64,000 bases of DNA from positions 1-64,000 of the forward strand of contig CAJPJR010000001.1 in assembly GCA_905369775.1 (NCBI GenBank), in the 5' to 3' direction. Both the position numbers and the translations under genes were made by a program. Shown here in pieces: positions 16,264-23,743 of the stretch. Numbering within the stretch: the first letter of the stretch is position 1; each line of letters opens with the position of its first letter. The stretch comes from Prevotellaceae bacterium UBA1746. Lineage in GTDB: Bacteria > Bacteroidota > Bacteroidia > Bacteroidales > Bacteroidaceae. Below the pieces are notes generated by a model. That model did no database searches. It had not been told where the DNA came from and worked only from the letters and a program-made list of their open reading frames with translations.

Positions 16264-18321
16264 TCAGAAGACATATCGCAACTGAAATGACAGATCCTGC
16301 TGACTGTGCCCGTCTATGCGCTGCATGCCACTGCCAACTGTGGCCCGATCGGAACGATAGATCGCCGCATAACGACATTCACAAGTCCAATGTGTTGAGG
16401 GTTTCCACTGTAGGAGCAGTACCCCCGCACAGCCCCGTCCGTAGAACGTGGGGAAAGCTCCGCGCCCGCGCAACTGGGGTTCGTAAGCAAACAAGCGAGC
16501 GGAGAAATCGGGGGCGGAGAAAACAGCACCGAACACCGATGCCTGCAGAGACGATGAAATCGCGACTTTCGAACGACAAGACACCATCAATCCCCATCGG
16601 GGTTGTGGACGCGTCTGTCGATGAAAGGCGGTCGCATCGAGGCTCGCCTGCCAAGACCAGCGCGATATTTCGTAACTCCAACGGGCGCGCAGTCGATGCG
16701 TGGTGCAAAACTCCAAACGCGGAGCAAAACCGGCAATGGTTTGCTGTTTCGTCTTCACACGATAGCGCAACAACCGGCTCCAGGCTCTGCGATGATGCTC
16801 CCACTCCACCCCGCCCGCCATGCCCACAGCAGGAGCTGCCGCACGAAAAGTGGGACGCGGGTGACGAAAAGCATCGATAAAACCGCGGAAAACACTGTTG
16901 CGCAGGCCGGTATAGCGCAGGGCCAGCGAAACGCCGGTCTCATTTTGTGCCCGACTGCCGTCTTGGCCCACGCGAGCATAGGGGGCCACATAGCCGGGGG
17001 CGAGTATGCGCGCCGACACGACCGATTGCCAATCGTCTCTACGATGAAACCGCGCAAAAGCGACCGCCGAAATATTGCCACTGCCGTCTACGGCCACTTC
17101 TCCCCGCACCTCGCGTCCTGCACCGCCGTAACCGCCGTCGAGCGAAACGCCCGCTGCATGATTGCCCCGCAGATAGCCGACTGCATAATTCCGCTCGCTC
17201 GGAAACACCGGGGGAGAGAAACCGGCGAAGTAGGTCGTGGCTCCCGCGGTGAAACGGCCGGAAATCCATTCGGCACGCGCACCGAGCGTGGTCACGCCCA
17301 AGGTGTGACGATGGGCGCGCTCATCGAGCGAACGATGCAGGCCGACGTGATATAGCGTCAGGGCGGAATCACCGCGCAAGCGCGCATCCCACAGTGCGTG
17401 GGAGGCAAAACCGGTGAAACGCCATGCGCCCCATCCGCCACTCACCACCGCTCCGCGCAAAAATTGCGTCTCATTGGACGGTGAATTAGGCAAAAATCGG
17501 CTTTGTCGTGGTGCAGTGCGCTCCAATTCCAAGAGGGGGTGGATGAAAAAGGCATGACCGAACAAGAGTCCCTCGCCGACGGCCAAAGCATAGTCGCCCA
17601 CCAGTCCACTCCACCGGCCGGAACGCGCTCGATAGGTCGCGAACCCACCGACATGATCGAAAGGCCGGTTGCCATGCGCCGCGAAGGGTTCGCCCACGTC
17701 GTTCTCGAGCGAGAGCCCCCACTGCAGTTCGCGGCGGGCCGCATAGCGATAGCGCAGTGCAGTGCCGAGATTGGGGCCGAGAAAGAACTGCGATCGCTTG
17801 CGAAGCAATTCCTCGCGATCTGACGGCCTAAAACCTTTGCGACGGCACAGGGGTAGCTCCGAGCGCATTTCGAGGCTGTGACGGCCGGAAAACCACCTTT
17901 TGCGCCAATTCAGCGAAGTAACAAGGGTGTCACCTACGTAAGTGAAGAGCGAAAGCCAACGTCGGCGGCGATAGTCTAAACCGCGCACACCCATCAATTC
18001 GCCCGGCGAAGCAAAGGCACGCAGTCGACTGCGATAACGCAGCAGCGAATCGATCTGTGCCTCGTCGAGCAGCCCCAGCGCACGGAGATCTTCGGCTGTG
18101 GCGGTGTTCAAATTCAGCGGATTTTCGAGAAAAGGCTCGATTTCATCGAGCACGGTATAGCCGCGAAGGGTCAATACATTGGCTTCTTCGCTTTCGTCGT
18201 CGAGCATCGTGAGATATTCTTCGACAAAATCGCTCCAAGTGAGTTGTGGGCGCCCGGCATCGAACACTTGTGCGCACATGCTGAACGGCAACCACCACAA
18301 TGCTAACAATAGATTTCTCAC
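16264..18321 (-). CDS. Helix-hairpin-helix domain protein with C-terminal beta-barrel
   Basis: About 685 residues from a GTG at 18321, which opens a signal peptide (VRNLLLALWWLPFSMCAQ). The first ATG of the frame, at 18426, lies upstream of the -7 box at 18342-18349 and so is unlikely. After the signal come ComEA-like helix-hairpin-helix motifs at about residues 70-130 (NPLNLNTATAEDLRALGLL, then SPGELMGVRGLDYRRRR). The rest is an Arg- and aromatic-rich series of outer-membrane strands ending DLSFQLRYVF. This architecture recurs in Bacteroidota but is not functionally defined. DNA or surface-ligand binding is only inferred from the HhH motifs. Confidence 0.75.
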   Translation of the reverse strand: MRNLLLALWWLPFSMCAQVFDAGRPQLTWSDFVEEYLTMLDDESEEANVLTLRGYTVLDEIEPFLENPLNLNTATAEDLRALGLLDEAQIDSLLRYRSRLRAFASPGELMGVRGLDYRRRRWLSLFTYVGDTLVTSLNWRKRWFSGRHSLEMRSELPLCRRKGFRPSDREELLRKRSQFFLGPNLGTALRYRYAARRELQWGLSLENDVGEPFAAHGNRPFDHVGGFATYRARSGRWSGLVGDYALAVGEGLLFGHAFFIHPLLELERTAPRQSRFLPNSPSNETQFLRGAVVSGGWGAWRFTGFASHALWDARLRGDSALTLYHVGLHRSLDERAHRHTLGVTTLGARAEWISGRFTAGATTYFAGFSPPVFPSERNYAVGYLRGNHAAGVSLDGGYGGAGREVRGEVAVDGSGNISAVAFARFHRRDDWQSVVSARILAPGYVAPYARVGQDGSRAQNETGVSLALRYTGLRNSVFRGFIDAFRHPRPTFRAAAPAVGMAGGVEWEHHRRAWSRLLRYRVKTKQQTIAGFAPRLEFCTTHRLRARWSYEISRWSWQASLDATAFHRQTRPQPRWGLMVSCRSKVAISSSLQASVFGAVFSAPDFSARLFAYEPQLRGRGAFPTFYGRGCAGVLLLQWKPSTHWTCECRYAAIYRSDRATVGSGMQRIDGHSQQDLSFQLRYVF

Positions 18322-18341
18322 GGTTTCATGGCTTTTGCGCG

Positions 18342-18349
18342 CAAAGCTA
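18342..18349 (-). promoter_or_regulatory. -7 box TAGCTTTG that decides the start of the HhH-barrel gene
   Basis: This consensus box on the minus strand lies about 20 bp before the GTG at 18321 and downstream of the frame's only ATG, at 18426. Confidence 0.6.
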
Positions 18350-18566
18350 AAAAAAAAACAAGGCCCACCAAATAATCTTCCCCAAAAAAGTCGAACTGAC
18401 CTATTTTTTTCAACCCTCGCCTCCATCTTTTCCCGAAAACACCGCTACTTTCTTCCCTCTCTTCCCCACTTTCTCGAGCAGCTGCGCTATACAAATACGA
18501 ACAGCACCGCCTCCCCGTGAAACACGAGGAGGCGATGAACAGGAATGGAGGAGAACGATTGCCCTA

Positions 18567-18860
18567 TACGCGCGCGTCAGTCGATTTCAGAAAACGTTCT
18601 TCACCCTTCACCGACGATTACAACCCACTAAGTGGCAGACATTTACGGGTGAAGGCTTTTGAAAACCGGAAAGTTCACCGATGCATATTTCGCAATCTCA
18701 TTACGGATAATAAGCACACCGGTGAAGGCAAGGTGAAGGCTTGTTTTGAGCAAAGTCTTCACACTAAACCAACTCATAATCACTACCTTACGACCACTCG
18801 GTGAAGGGTGAAGGCTTTTTACGCAAAACGGCTGACACGCGCGTATGCACGCGCACGCGA
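18567..18860. repeat. Intergenic TTCACC/GGTGAA element, copy A
   Basis: About 290 bp between ACGCGCGCGTCAGTCGATTT and the GC-alternating block ACGCGCGTATGCACGCGC. It carries eight TTCACC or GGTGAA hexamers, several as close pairs (CTTCACCCTTCACC, GGTGAAGGGTGAAGG), and the internal landmark CAAAGTCTTCACACT. The same design appears at 31389-31714, 44765-45150 and 60578-60850. The rest of the 18322-18941 gap shows nothing else. Confidence 0.8.
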
Positions 18861-18941
18861 GAAACGCAAATAAACCGTTTGCATATACCGAAATGGTAAC
18901 TCGAGAGTTCCGGCCACTGAAAAGGATCAGGTCATGATGTT

Positions 18942-19769
18942 TCACGGGTTGGCAGCAATGATCTCCGGGTGGTATTCGAAATGCATGGTGTCGTAATGAT
19001 ACCAATACCCTCCCCAGATGAAACCATGCTTCTCGAAAATCTTCGCCAGCTCGAGTGGCATGCGGTTGCGGTAAACCAGCTGCGTGCTGGCTTCGTCCTT
19101 TCCGGCGTTTTTCCAATAGTCCGCATACTTGGCCACACCGATGTCGATGGCGGTGGCGAAGGCATGTGAGCTGAGCCGCTTGGTGCCTCGGATGTAGCGC
19201 CAATTGAAAGTGCCCGATGAAACCAAGTATTTTTTGAGCTCGGGGTGCTGTTGCAATTCGCGATCCACCGCAGCCAAAGCCGCTGCGGCACCGTTCACCT
19301 TCGAAAAGAGCACATAGCTGCCATTCCAGGGAACTTTGACGAGATGCTTGCGCACTTCGGCCGGTGTGGAACCGTACATGTATTTGAAGAGACGCTCGTT
19401 GCGGCAGCGACCGGCGTCGTTTCGGATGCCGGTTGGGCGCTCTCTTCGGTACGTGAAATAGAACATGTCCTCAATGTCAGCGTGGTCCAACCGTTCGATC
19501 GGGGTCTTCTGCTGCCCGTCATCGTAAAGTATTTTGCTCCCGTCGCTCATGATCAGGTAATTGTCCTTGTATCCTTTGACGTAGTCGGGATAGCAATCCA
19601 TCAGGATCTTTGCATAACGAGGTATCTGCCCGGTGGAGTTATTGCCTCCGACGTGGGGTGTTTGTTCACTCTCGGGGAATGGTTGGGCGGCAGCTTGCTT
19701 GCAGAGGTTCACACCGAGATAGGCACTGAGCGCCAGGGCGAAGGAGACCGCGATGCAGCTTTTTATCAT
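18942..19769 (-). CDS. M15-family peptidase (D-Ala-D-Ala carboxypeptidase/VanY-like)
   Basis: 275 residues with an N-terminal signal or anchor (CIAVSFALALSAYLGVNLC). The zinc-peptidase signature of family M15 is seen in RLSSHAFATAIDIG (SxHxxGxAxD with Ala in the Gly position) and the C-terminal DTMHFEYHPE, which supplies the last zinc ligand. Family members cut peptidoglycan stem peptides in the periplasm. The middle contains GTFNWRYIRGTKRLSSHA, typical of the M15C type. It lies 32 bp downstream of the YARHG gene and is probably in one operon with it. Confidence 0.85.
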   Translation of the reverse strand: MIKSCIAVSFALALSAYLGVNLCKQAAAQPFPESEQTPHVGGNNSTGQIPRYAKILMDCYPDYVKGYKDNYLIMSDGSKILYDDGQQKTPIERLDHADIEDMFYFTYRRERPTGIRNDAGRCRNERLFKYMYGSTPAEVRKHLVKVPWNGSYVLFSKVNGAAAALAAVDRELQQHPELKKYLVSSGTFNWRYIRGTKRLSSHAFATAIDIGVAKYADYWKNAGKDEASTQLVYRNRMPLELAKIFEKHGFIWGGYWYHYDTMHFEYHPEIIAANP

Positions 19770-19801
19770 ATTGCGCGGGATGAAAAGAATGGAGGGAGCT
19801 G

Positions 19802-20182
19802 TTATTGCTCAAATTGATGCAACAGCGAGACATTAAAGGCTTCTATGCTCGAAAAGGCGCTTTTGGGAATAGACTTGTGACGGGGTACGTACCAATCGTA
19901 TTTGAGAAAGAATTTCAGCAATACCGGATTCTTGAAGATGTAGCCCTTGCGAGCATAGAGGGCATTCTTCCAAATCCAAATTTCGCGCTCGCTGAGGTTG
20001 GCCACTTCCTTGGAAGTCAGTCTCCGCTCGGACAGGAAATCCCAAGGGGTTCCCCACGCCATGGGCCAAGCTTGGATTTGGGTTGTCGTTTGCGCGGGAG
20101 ATGCCGTGACAGCAGGTTGCTTCGCTGCGGTCGCCGGGGTGCAGATGGCCATGACCAGCACGATTTGAGAAAGCGTTTTCAT
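19802..20182 (-). CDS. YARHG-domain secreted protein
   Basis: 126 residues with a signal peptide (MKTLSQIVLVMAICTPATAA) and a C-terminal YARHG domain at about residues 60-126 (LSEREIWIWKNALYARKGYI, then FFLKYDWYVPR). YARHG is an extracellular domain found with peptidases and cell-wall proteins. It sits directly upstream of an M15 peptidase gene, which supports a role in peptidoglycan metabolism, though the molecular activity is not known. A full promoter lies at 20325-20355, giving a leader of about 135 nt. Confidence 0.82.
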   Translation of the reverse strand: MKTLSQIVLVMAICTPATAAKQPAVTASPAQTTTQIQAWPMAWGTPWDFLSERRLTSKEVANLSEREIWIWKNALYARKGYIFKNPVLLKFFLKYDWYVPRHKSIPKSAFSSIEAFNVSLLHQFEQ

Positions 20183-20324
20183 AAGGTGAAATGTGGGATG
20201 AAGGGGGGATGGTATCTAACTGCGGTTTGCTGCTGAAACCGATTTTGCTGCGAACCCATCGCAATCCGTGCAGGCGCTCAGCTTGACAGCGCATGGAACC
20301 TACCGGACTCATCGGGTGTGAGGG

Positions 20325-20355
20325 CAAAGATAAAAACAAAAAGTAAACACACAAA
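20325..20355 (-). promoter_or_regulatory. Promoter TTTG-N19-TATCTTTG for the YARHG-M15 operon
   Basis: Minus-strand TTTG (20352-20355) and TATCTTTG (20325-20332) are separated by 19 bp. The remainder of the 20183-20558 gap holds no gene. Confidence 0.75.
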
Positions 20356-20558
20356 AAAAACGGAACCCTTCCTCACACGATACATTGGGAGGGACGGAAA
20401 CACAATCGGGGGGGGGGAAAACGACACATCGGAAAATGAGCAAGTCACTTTCCGATGTGTTCGTTTGTCCGGGTGGACAAAAGGGGGAAGAGAGAGAACT
20501 GAAACCGAGGAGATCGGCGGGGTGTTTTAATAGAGAGCAATGTATTGTTTTGTCTTCC

Positions 20559-21062
20559 TCAGTCGTGCACGTTGTTTTGTGCCGAATCGATGGTCACGGC
20601 CATCTTCATTCCATTCTGCAATTGTCGGTAGGGTGTGGTTTCGAGCTGTGCTGAATCCGCTCTGTGCTGATGTTCGAGTGCCACGCCCACAGGCGCGTTG
20701 TTCGAGCGATCCGTGGCTTCAAACGCTGCGGTGCCCACCAGTACGACAATGGCCACTGCCGCCGCGGCACGCCACAACGGGCGAATGCGATCGGCAAAAG
20801 TCATCTTCACTGCAGTCACATGGACTTCGGGAGCCAGCCCCTCAGCTTCGAGGCGAGCCATAATTTTACGGTCGAAGTGCTCATCGAGACGCGGTTTTTC
20901 GGCGATTTCACCGGCTTCCATCAAGAAGATGGGAGCATAGCGCCGCAAATGCTGCGGAACGTCTCTTTGAGAGAAGAAGGCACGCAAGATGCGCTCTTCT
21001 TCGATCGTGGTCGCTGCTTCAAAGTAGCGATCGATCAGCTGTTCGATGTATACGTAGTCCAT
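20559..21062 (-). CDS. Putative anti-sigma factor, single membrane segment
   Basis: 167 residues. The N-terminal part is helical and cytoplasmic (MDYVYIEQLIDRYFEAATTI, EERILRAFF), similar to the zinc-less anti-sigma N-domains of Bacteroidota. One membrane segment follows at about residues 98-115 (AAAAVAIVVLVGTAAF) and a short extracytoplasmic tail completes the protein. It starts 42 bp after the ECF sigma factor gene. The position and layout suggest that it holds the sigma factor at the membrane. No FecR domain is present, so it is probably not part of a TonB-linked signalling cascade. Confidence 0.7.
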   Translation of the reverse strand: MDYVYIEQLIDRYFEAATTIEEERILRAFFSQRDVPQHLRRYAPIFLMEAGEIAEKPRLDEHFDRKIMARLEAEGLAPEVHVTAVKMTFADRIRPLWRAAAAVAIVVLVGTAAFEATDRSNNAPVGVALEHQHRADSAQLETTPYRQLQNGMKMAVTIDSAQNNVHD

Positions 21063-21104
21063 ATGAGAGAATGCAATGAGAGTGAATGGGAGGCAGGCGA
21101 CCGC

Positions 21105-21614
21105 TCAGAATCGATGCAGATCGGCTTCGAGTGCGGCTTTGAGTGCTTTGCGTGCTCGATGCAAGGTGACTTTCACATCGGCTGCGGTGATTTGCATCAC
21201 TTCTGCCACCTCTTCGTAGGAACGACCGTCGATTTCGCGCAATTGCAATGCGGTGCGCTGTTTCTCGGGGAGGGTGTTGAGCACACGCTTCACCCACAAC
21301 ACGCGTTCTTGTTGTTCGAGCTCCTCGTCGGGATGCGCGGTGTCGAGAGCGATCTCGGGGGGCGCGGCGTCCAGTGGAAGATGGCCGGCGTCCTTTTTCT
21401 CGGAACGATCGATGGCCAGGTGGCGACAGATGGTCAAACAGTAGCTTTCCAAATTGACGGTGCGCGGAACGTCCTTACGACGTTCCCACACACGCACCAG
21501 TGTGTCTTCGACCACATCCTCGGCTTCGAGGCTGTCGAGCGTGATGCGCAATGCTACCCGATAAAGCTTGTTCTTCAGGGGAAGCAGATCGTGTTGGAAA
21601 TCTATTTCATTCAT
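21105..21614 (-). CDS. ECF-type RNA polymerase sigma factor
   Basis: 169 residues from MNEIDFQHDLLPLKNKLYR; the in-frame ATG 27 bp upstream is less likely. Sigma region 2 lies at about residues 10-80 (ALRITLDSLEAEDVVEDTLV, then VNLESYCLTICRHLAID). Region 4 lies at about 112-165 (LPEKQRTALQLREIDGRSYE, then ADVKVTLHRARKALK). The central linker is acidic. It is followed at once by a membrane anti-sigma candidate. Its regulon is not visible here. Confidence 0.92.
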   Translation of the reverse strand: MNEIDFQHDLLPLKNKLYRVALRITLDSLEAEDVVEDTLVRVWERRKDVPRTVNLESYCLTICRHLAIDRSEKKDAGHLPLDAAPPEIALDTAHPDEELEQQERVLWVKRVLNTLPEKQRTALQLREIDGRSYEEVAEVMQITAADVKVTLHRARKALKAALEADLHRF

Positions 21615-21710
21615 GCCTCTATAGGAAAGACGGACAACCATGGGGAAAAGTTACATCTCATCGCAAACTTTTTTCAGTCGTCCCTGTGTATCAATGCATT
21701 AGCTACTCAT

Positions 21711-22949
21711 TTATTTTACTTTCTCGCAGACCAGCATCGCTTTTTTCTCGTCGGACAGTGTGCAGGCAAACAGGTAGTGTTCGCCTCCTTCGCTCCATTT
21801 AAATCGTTTGCGCAATTCAGCCACGGTGGAGGGGAAGTTGCGTACGGTCAAATTGACTTGTCGGAGAGCGGACAAGCGGCGGAGTTCCGATTTGGAAAAA
21901 CCGACTACATCAGTCAGGCGAAAGACGCGACCGGGGAAATCTAAGCGCGGTTGCGCCGACGTTCCGACATAAAGGTGCGTATTGGGATGGAGTGCCGCGA
22001 CATCAAACTGCTGCGATAGGGTGCGATAGGCACCGGCTTTCAGCACAGCGGCATTGGGTTCGTAGAGCCAGCCCGACAAATTCTCTGCGAGTCGAAGCGG
22101 TGCGGTGCTTTCGGCCGAAAAGGTGAACGAGAAGGCGACGGGCGGACGGCGACCGGTGCTCGACAGATCGACGCACGTGATGGGGACCTCCATCGGATCG
22201 AGGGTCGCCGTCGTGTCGTGCTGCAAACCACGACAACACAAGAGGACTTCTTTGCATTCTCCGTCGACGGCCACAATGTGAACGGCTTCGATCCCGGGCA
22301 AACGATCGAGGGCATCGCGCACATCGAGCATGGGGGAGAGCTTGATCAGGAGATGGCGACAACGGCTGCGCAGCGACGCGGAAAGGGCGCAGACATCGGG
22401 CTCGCAGGCTTCGATGCGAACTACTTTTCGTCCGATTTCATCGCGACGTGCGGGATCGAGGAAGAGAATATCGGCGAAAGAGAGTGTGTCGAGGAAAGTA
22501 GAGGCTTCGGAACAGACCGTGCGCGCCTGCGTCAACCCGAGCAAAGGGAAGTTGTGGGCGGCCAGTTCGACCAATTCGGCATTGCGTTCCACATAAACGG
22601 CTTCGGCGCAATGTGCAGCCATGAAAGAGAAGTCTACGCCCATTCCGCCGGTGAGATCGACCAAAACGGGATGGTCGAGCTTTTCGACCCAACCTTGTAT
22701 CAAAGTGGCTTTGTAGCGTGCTGTGACTTCGCCGCTGCACTGCTCGAGGGAGAGACGCGGCGGAAAATGCAATCGCGGTACGGCGCACCACGAAGGGACC
22801 TTCGCACGAAGCCGTTGGCGTCCTTCAATTTGACGCAAGATGAAAGTGCGCGCTTCGGGGGAGAAGGCGTTGAGACGCAGCGCGAGATCTTCGACACGTT
22901 CCTCGGCATGGGCTTCGATGAATTCGTAGTATTCGGCGCAATCGTTCAT
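21711..22949 (-). CDS. THUMP-like domain class I SAM-dependent methyltransferase
   Basis: 412 residues. The SAM-binding motif I is VLVDLTGGMGVDFSFMA, motif II is AVYVERNAELVELA, and the substrate-site motif is ILFLDPARRD. The C-terminal THUMP-like segment contains KAGAYRTLSQQFDVAALHPN and VNLTVRNFPSTVAELRKR, as in the family annotated THUMP-like/RsmD-like in Bacteroidota. An RNA substrate is likely by family but unproven. Its ATG directly follows the TAA of the upstream dipeptidase gene with no spacer, so the two are translationally coupled. Confidence 0.85.
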   Translation of the reverse strand: MNDCAEYYEFIEAHAEERVEDLALRLNAFSPEARTFILRQIEGRQRLRAKVPSWCAVPRLHFPPRLSLEQCSGEVTARYKATLIQGWVEKLDHPVLVDLTGGMGVDFSFMAAHCAEAVYVERNAELVELAAHNFPLLGLTQARTVCSEASTFLDTLSFADILFLDPARRDEIGRKVVRIEACEPDVCALSASLRSRCRHLLIKLSPMLDVRDALDRLPGIEAVHIVAVDGECKEVLLCCRGLQHDTTATLDPMEVPITCVDLSSTGRRPPVAFSFTFSAESTAPLRLAENLSGWLYEPNAAVLKAGAYRTLSQQFDVAALHPNTHLYVGTSAQPRLDFPGRVFRLTDVVGFSKSELRRLSALRQVNLTVRNFPSTVAELRKRFKWSEGGEHYLFACTLSDEKKAMLVCEKVK

Positions 22950-23675
22950 TTAGGGGATGGGCGTATAGTGTGCGCGAGCTTGTGCGCGGGTTTTGAAATT
23001 GAAATGCCACCATTCGGTGGGAAGGACGCGAAAGCCGCCGGCTGACATGGCTTCGCGCAACACACGGCGCAGACGAACATGTTCGGGTCGCAACACGCCT
23101 CGACGCAACCAACGCGCTTCATCACGAACATGGGCTGCGGGACCGAGATAGTCAATGGGGGTTCCCATCGAAAGCCCGGTGGTGTCACCTGCGGCATGGA
23201 GCAAACGACCGGCGCGGTCGCGAACGTCGCGCGCCCAGCAGAGGGTGAGATCGACGGCCAGACCGTAGTTGTGCAGCCCGCCTCCGTGGGCGGGATTACT
23301 GACGTAGATGTTTTTGGACGTGTGCGCGACAACATTCCACATGCGCTGTTGTATGCGCATGGGGCGTGTGGCATCGTACACTTTGAGGGCGTAGTCGGGA
23401 TATTTCCGTTGCAATGCGTTTTGTGCTTTGCGCAGAGCACGAGCGGTTTCGGGCAGCAAATAGGCGTGATGCAGGTCGGTGTAGAGCACGCGACCGACAA
23501 AATTGTCGGGACGCGCATACATCAAACTGACGTACACACCGGGAACTGCCGTGCGCACGTCGATCAAACCGCGCTGTTCCAACGAACGTTCCAACGGCGT
23601 GAGGCGTTCGGCGCCGGACTGCGCGAAGAGACTCAGCGGGAGGAGGAAAAAGGAAAGGAAAAGACGCATGTTCAT
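22950..23675 (-). CDS. D-alanyl-D-alanine dipeptidase, M15D (VanX/DdpX family)
   Basis: 241 residues with a signal peptide (MNMRLFLSFFLLPLSLFAQ). The motifs are those of VanX-type zinc dipeptidases: KVYDATRPMRIQQRMW, GGLHNYGLAVDLTL (zinc His and Asp) and TEWWHFNF (catalytic Glu and zinc His). The enzyme would hydrolyse D-Ala-D-Ala in the periplasm; a recycling role is more likely than vancomycin resistance, because no VanH or VanA ligase is nearby. The -7 box at 23681-23688 puts the transcript start at or just before ATG 23675, so ATG 23669 is an alternative start. Confidence 0.9.
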   Translation of the reverse strand: MNMRLFLSFFLLPLSLFAQSGAERLTPLERSLEQRGLIDVRTAVPGVYVSLMYARPDNFVGRVLYTDLHHAYLLPETARALRKAQNALQRKYPDYALKVYDATRPMRIQQRMWNVVAHTSKNIYVSNPAHGGGLHNYGLAVDLTLCWARDVRDRAGRLLHAAGDTTGLSMGTPIDYLGPAAHVRDEARWLRRGVLRPEHVRLRRVLREAMSAGGFRVLPTEWWHFNFKTRAQARAHYTPIP

Positions 23676-23680
23676 GGAGA

Positions 23681-23688
23681 CAAAGTTA
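23681..23688 (-). promoter_or_regulatory. -7 box TAACTTTG for the dipeptidase-methyltransferase pair
   Basis: An exact consensus match on the minus strand. Only five bases separate it from the ATG at 23675. Confidence 0.6.
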
Positions 23689-23730
23689 CGTTTTTTCGAG
23701 CGATGGAGAAAGCGGTCGTGACAAATTGGT

Positions 23731-23738
23731 TATCTTTG
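23731..23738 (+). promoter_or_regulatory. -7 box TATCTTTG for the PagL-like gene
   Basis: An exact consensus match five bases before the ATG at 23744. It is divergent from the box at 23681-23688. Confidence 0.6.
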
Positions 23739-23743
23739 CGCAC

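Noticed and set aside
22950..23675. Vancomycin-resistance cluster based on the VanX-type gene
   Set aside because: No VanH dehydrogenase, VanA/B ligase or VanRS pair is nearby; the signal peptide suggests a periplasmic recycling enzyme.
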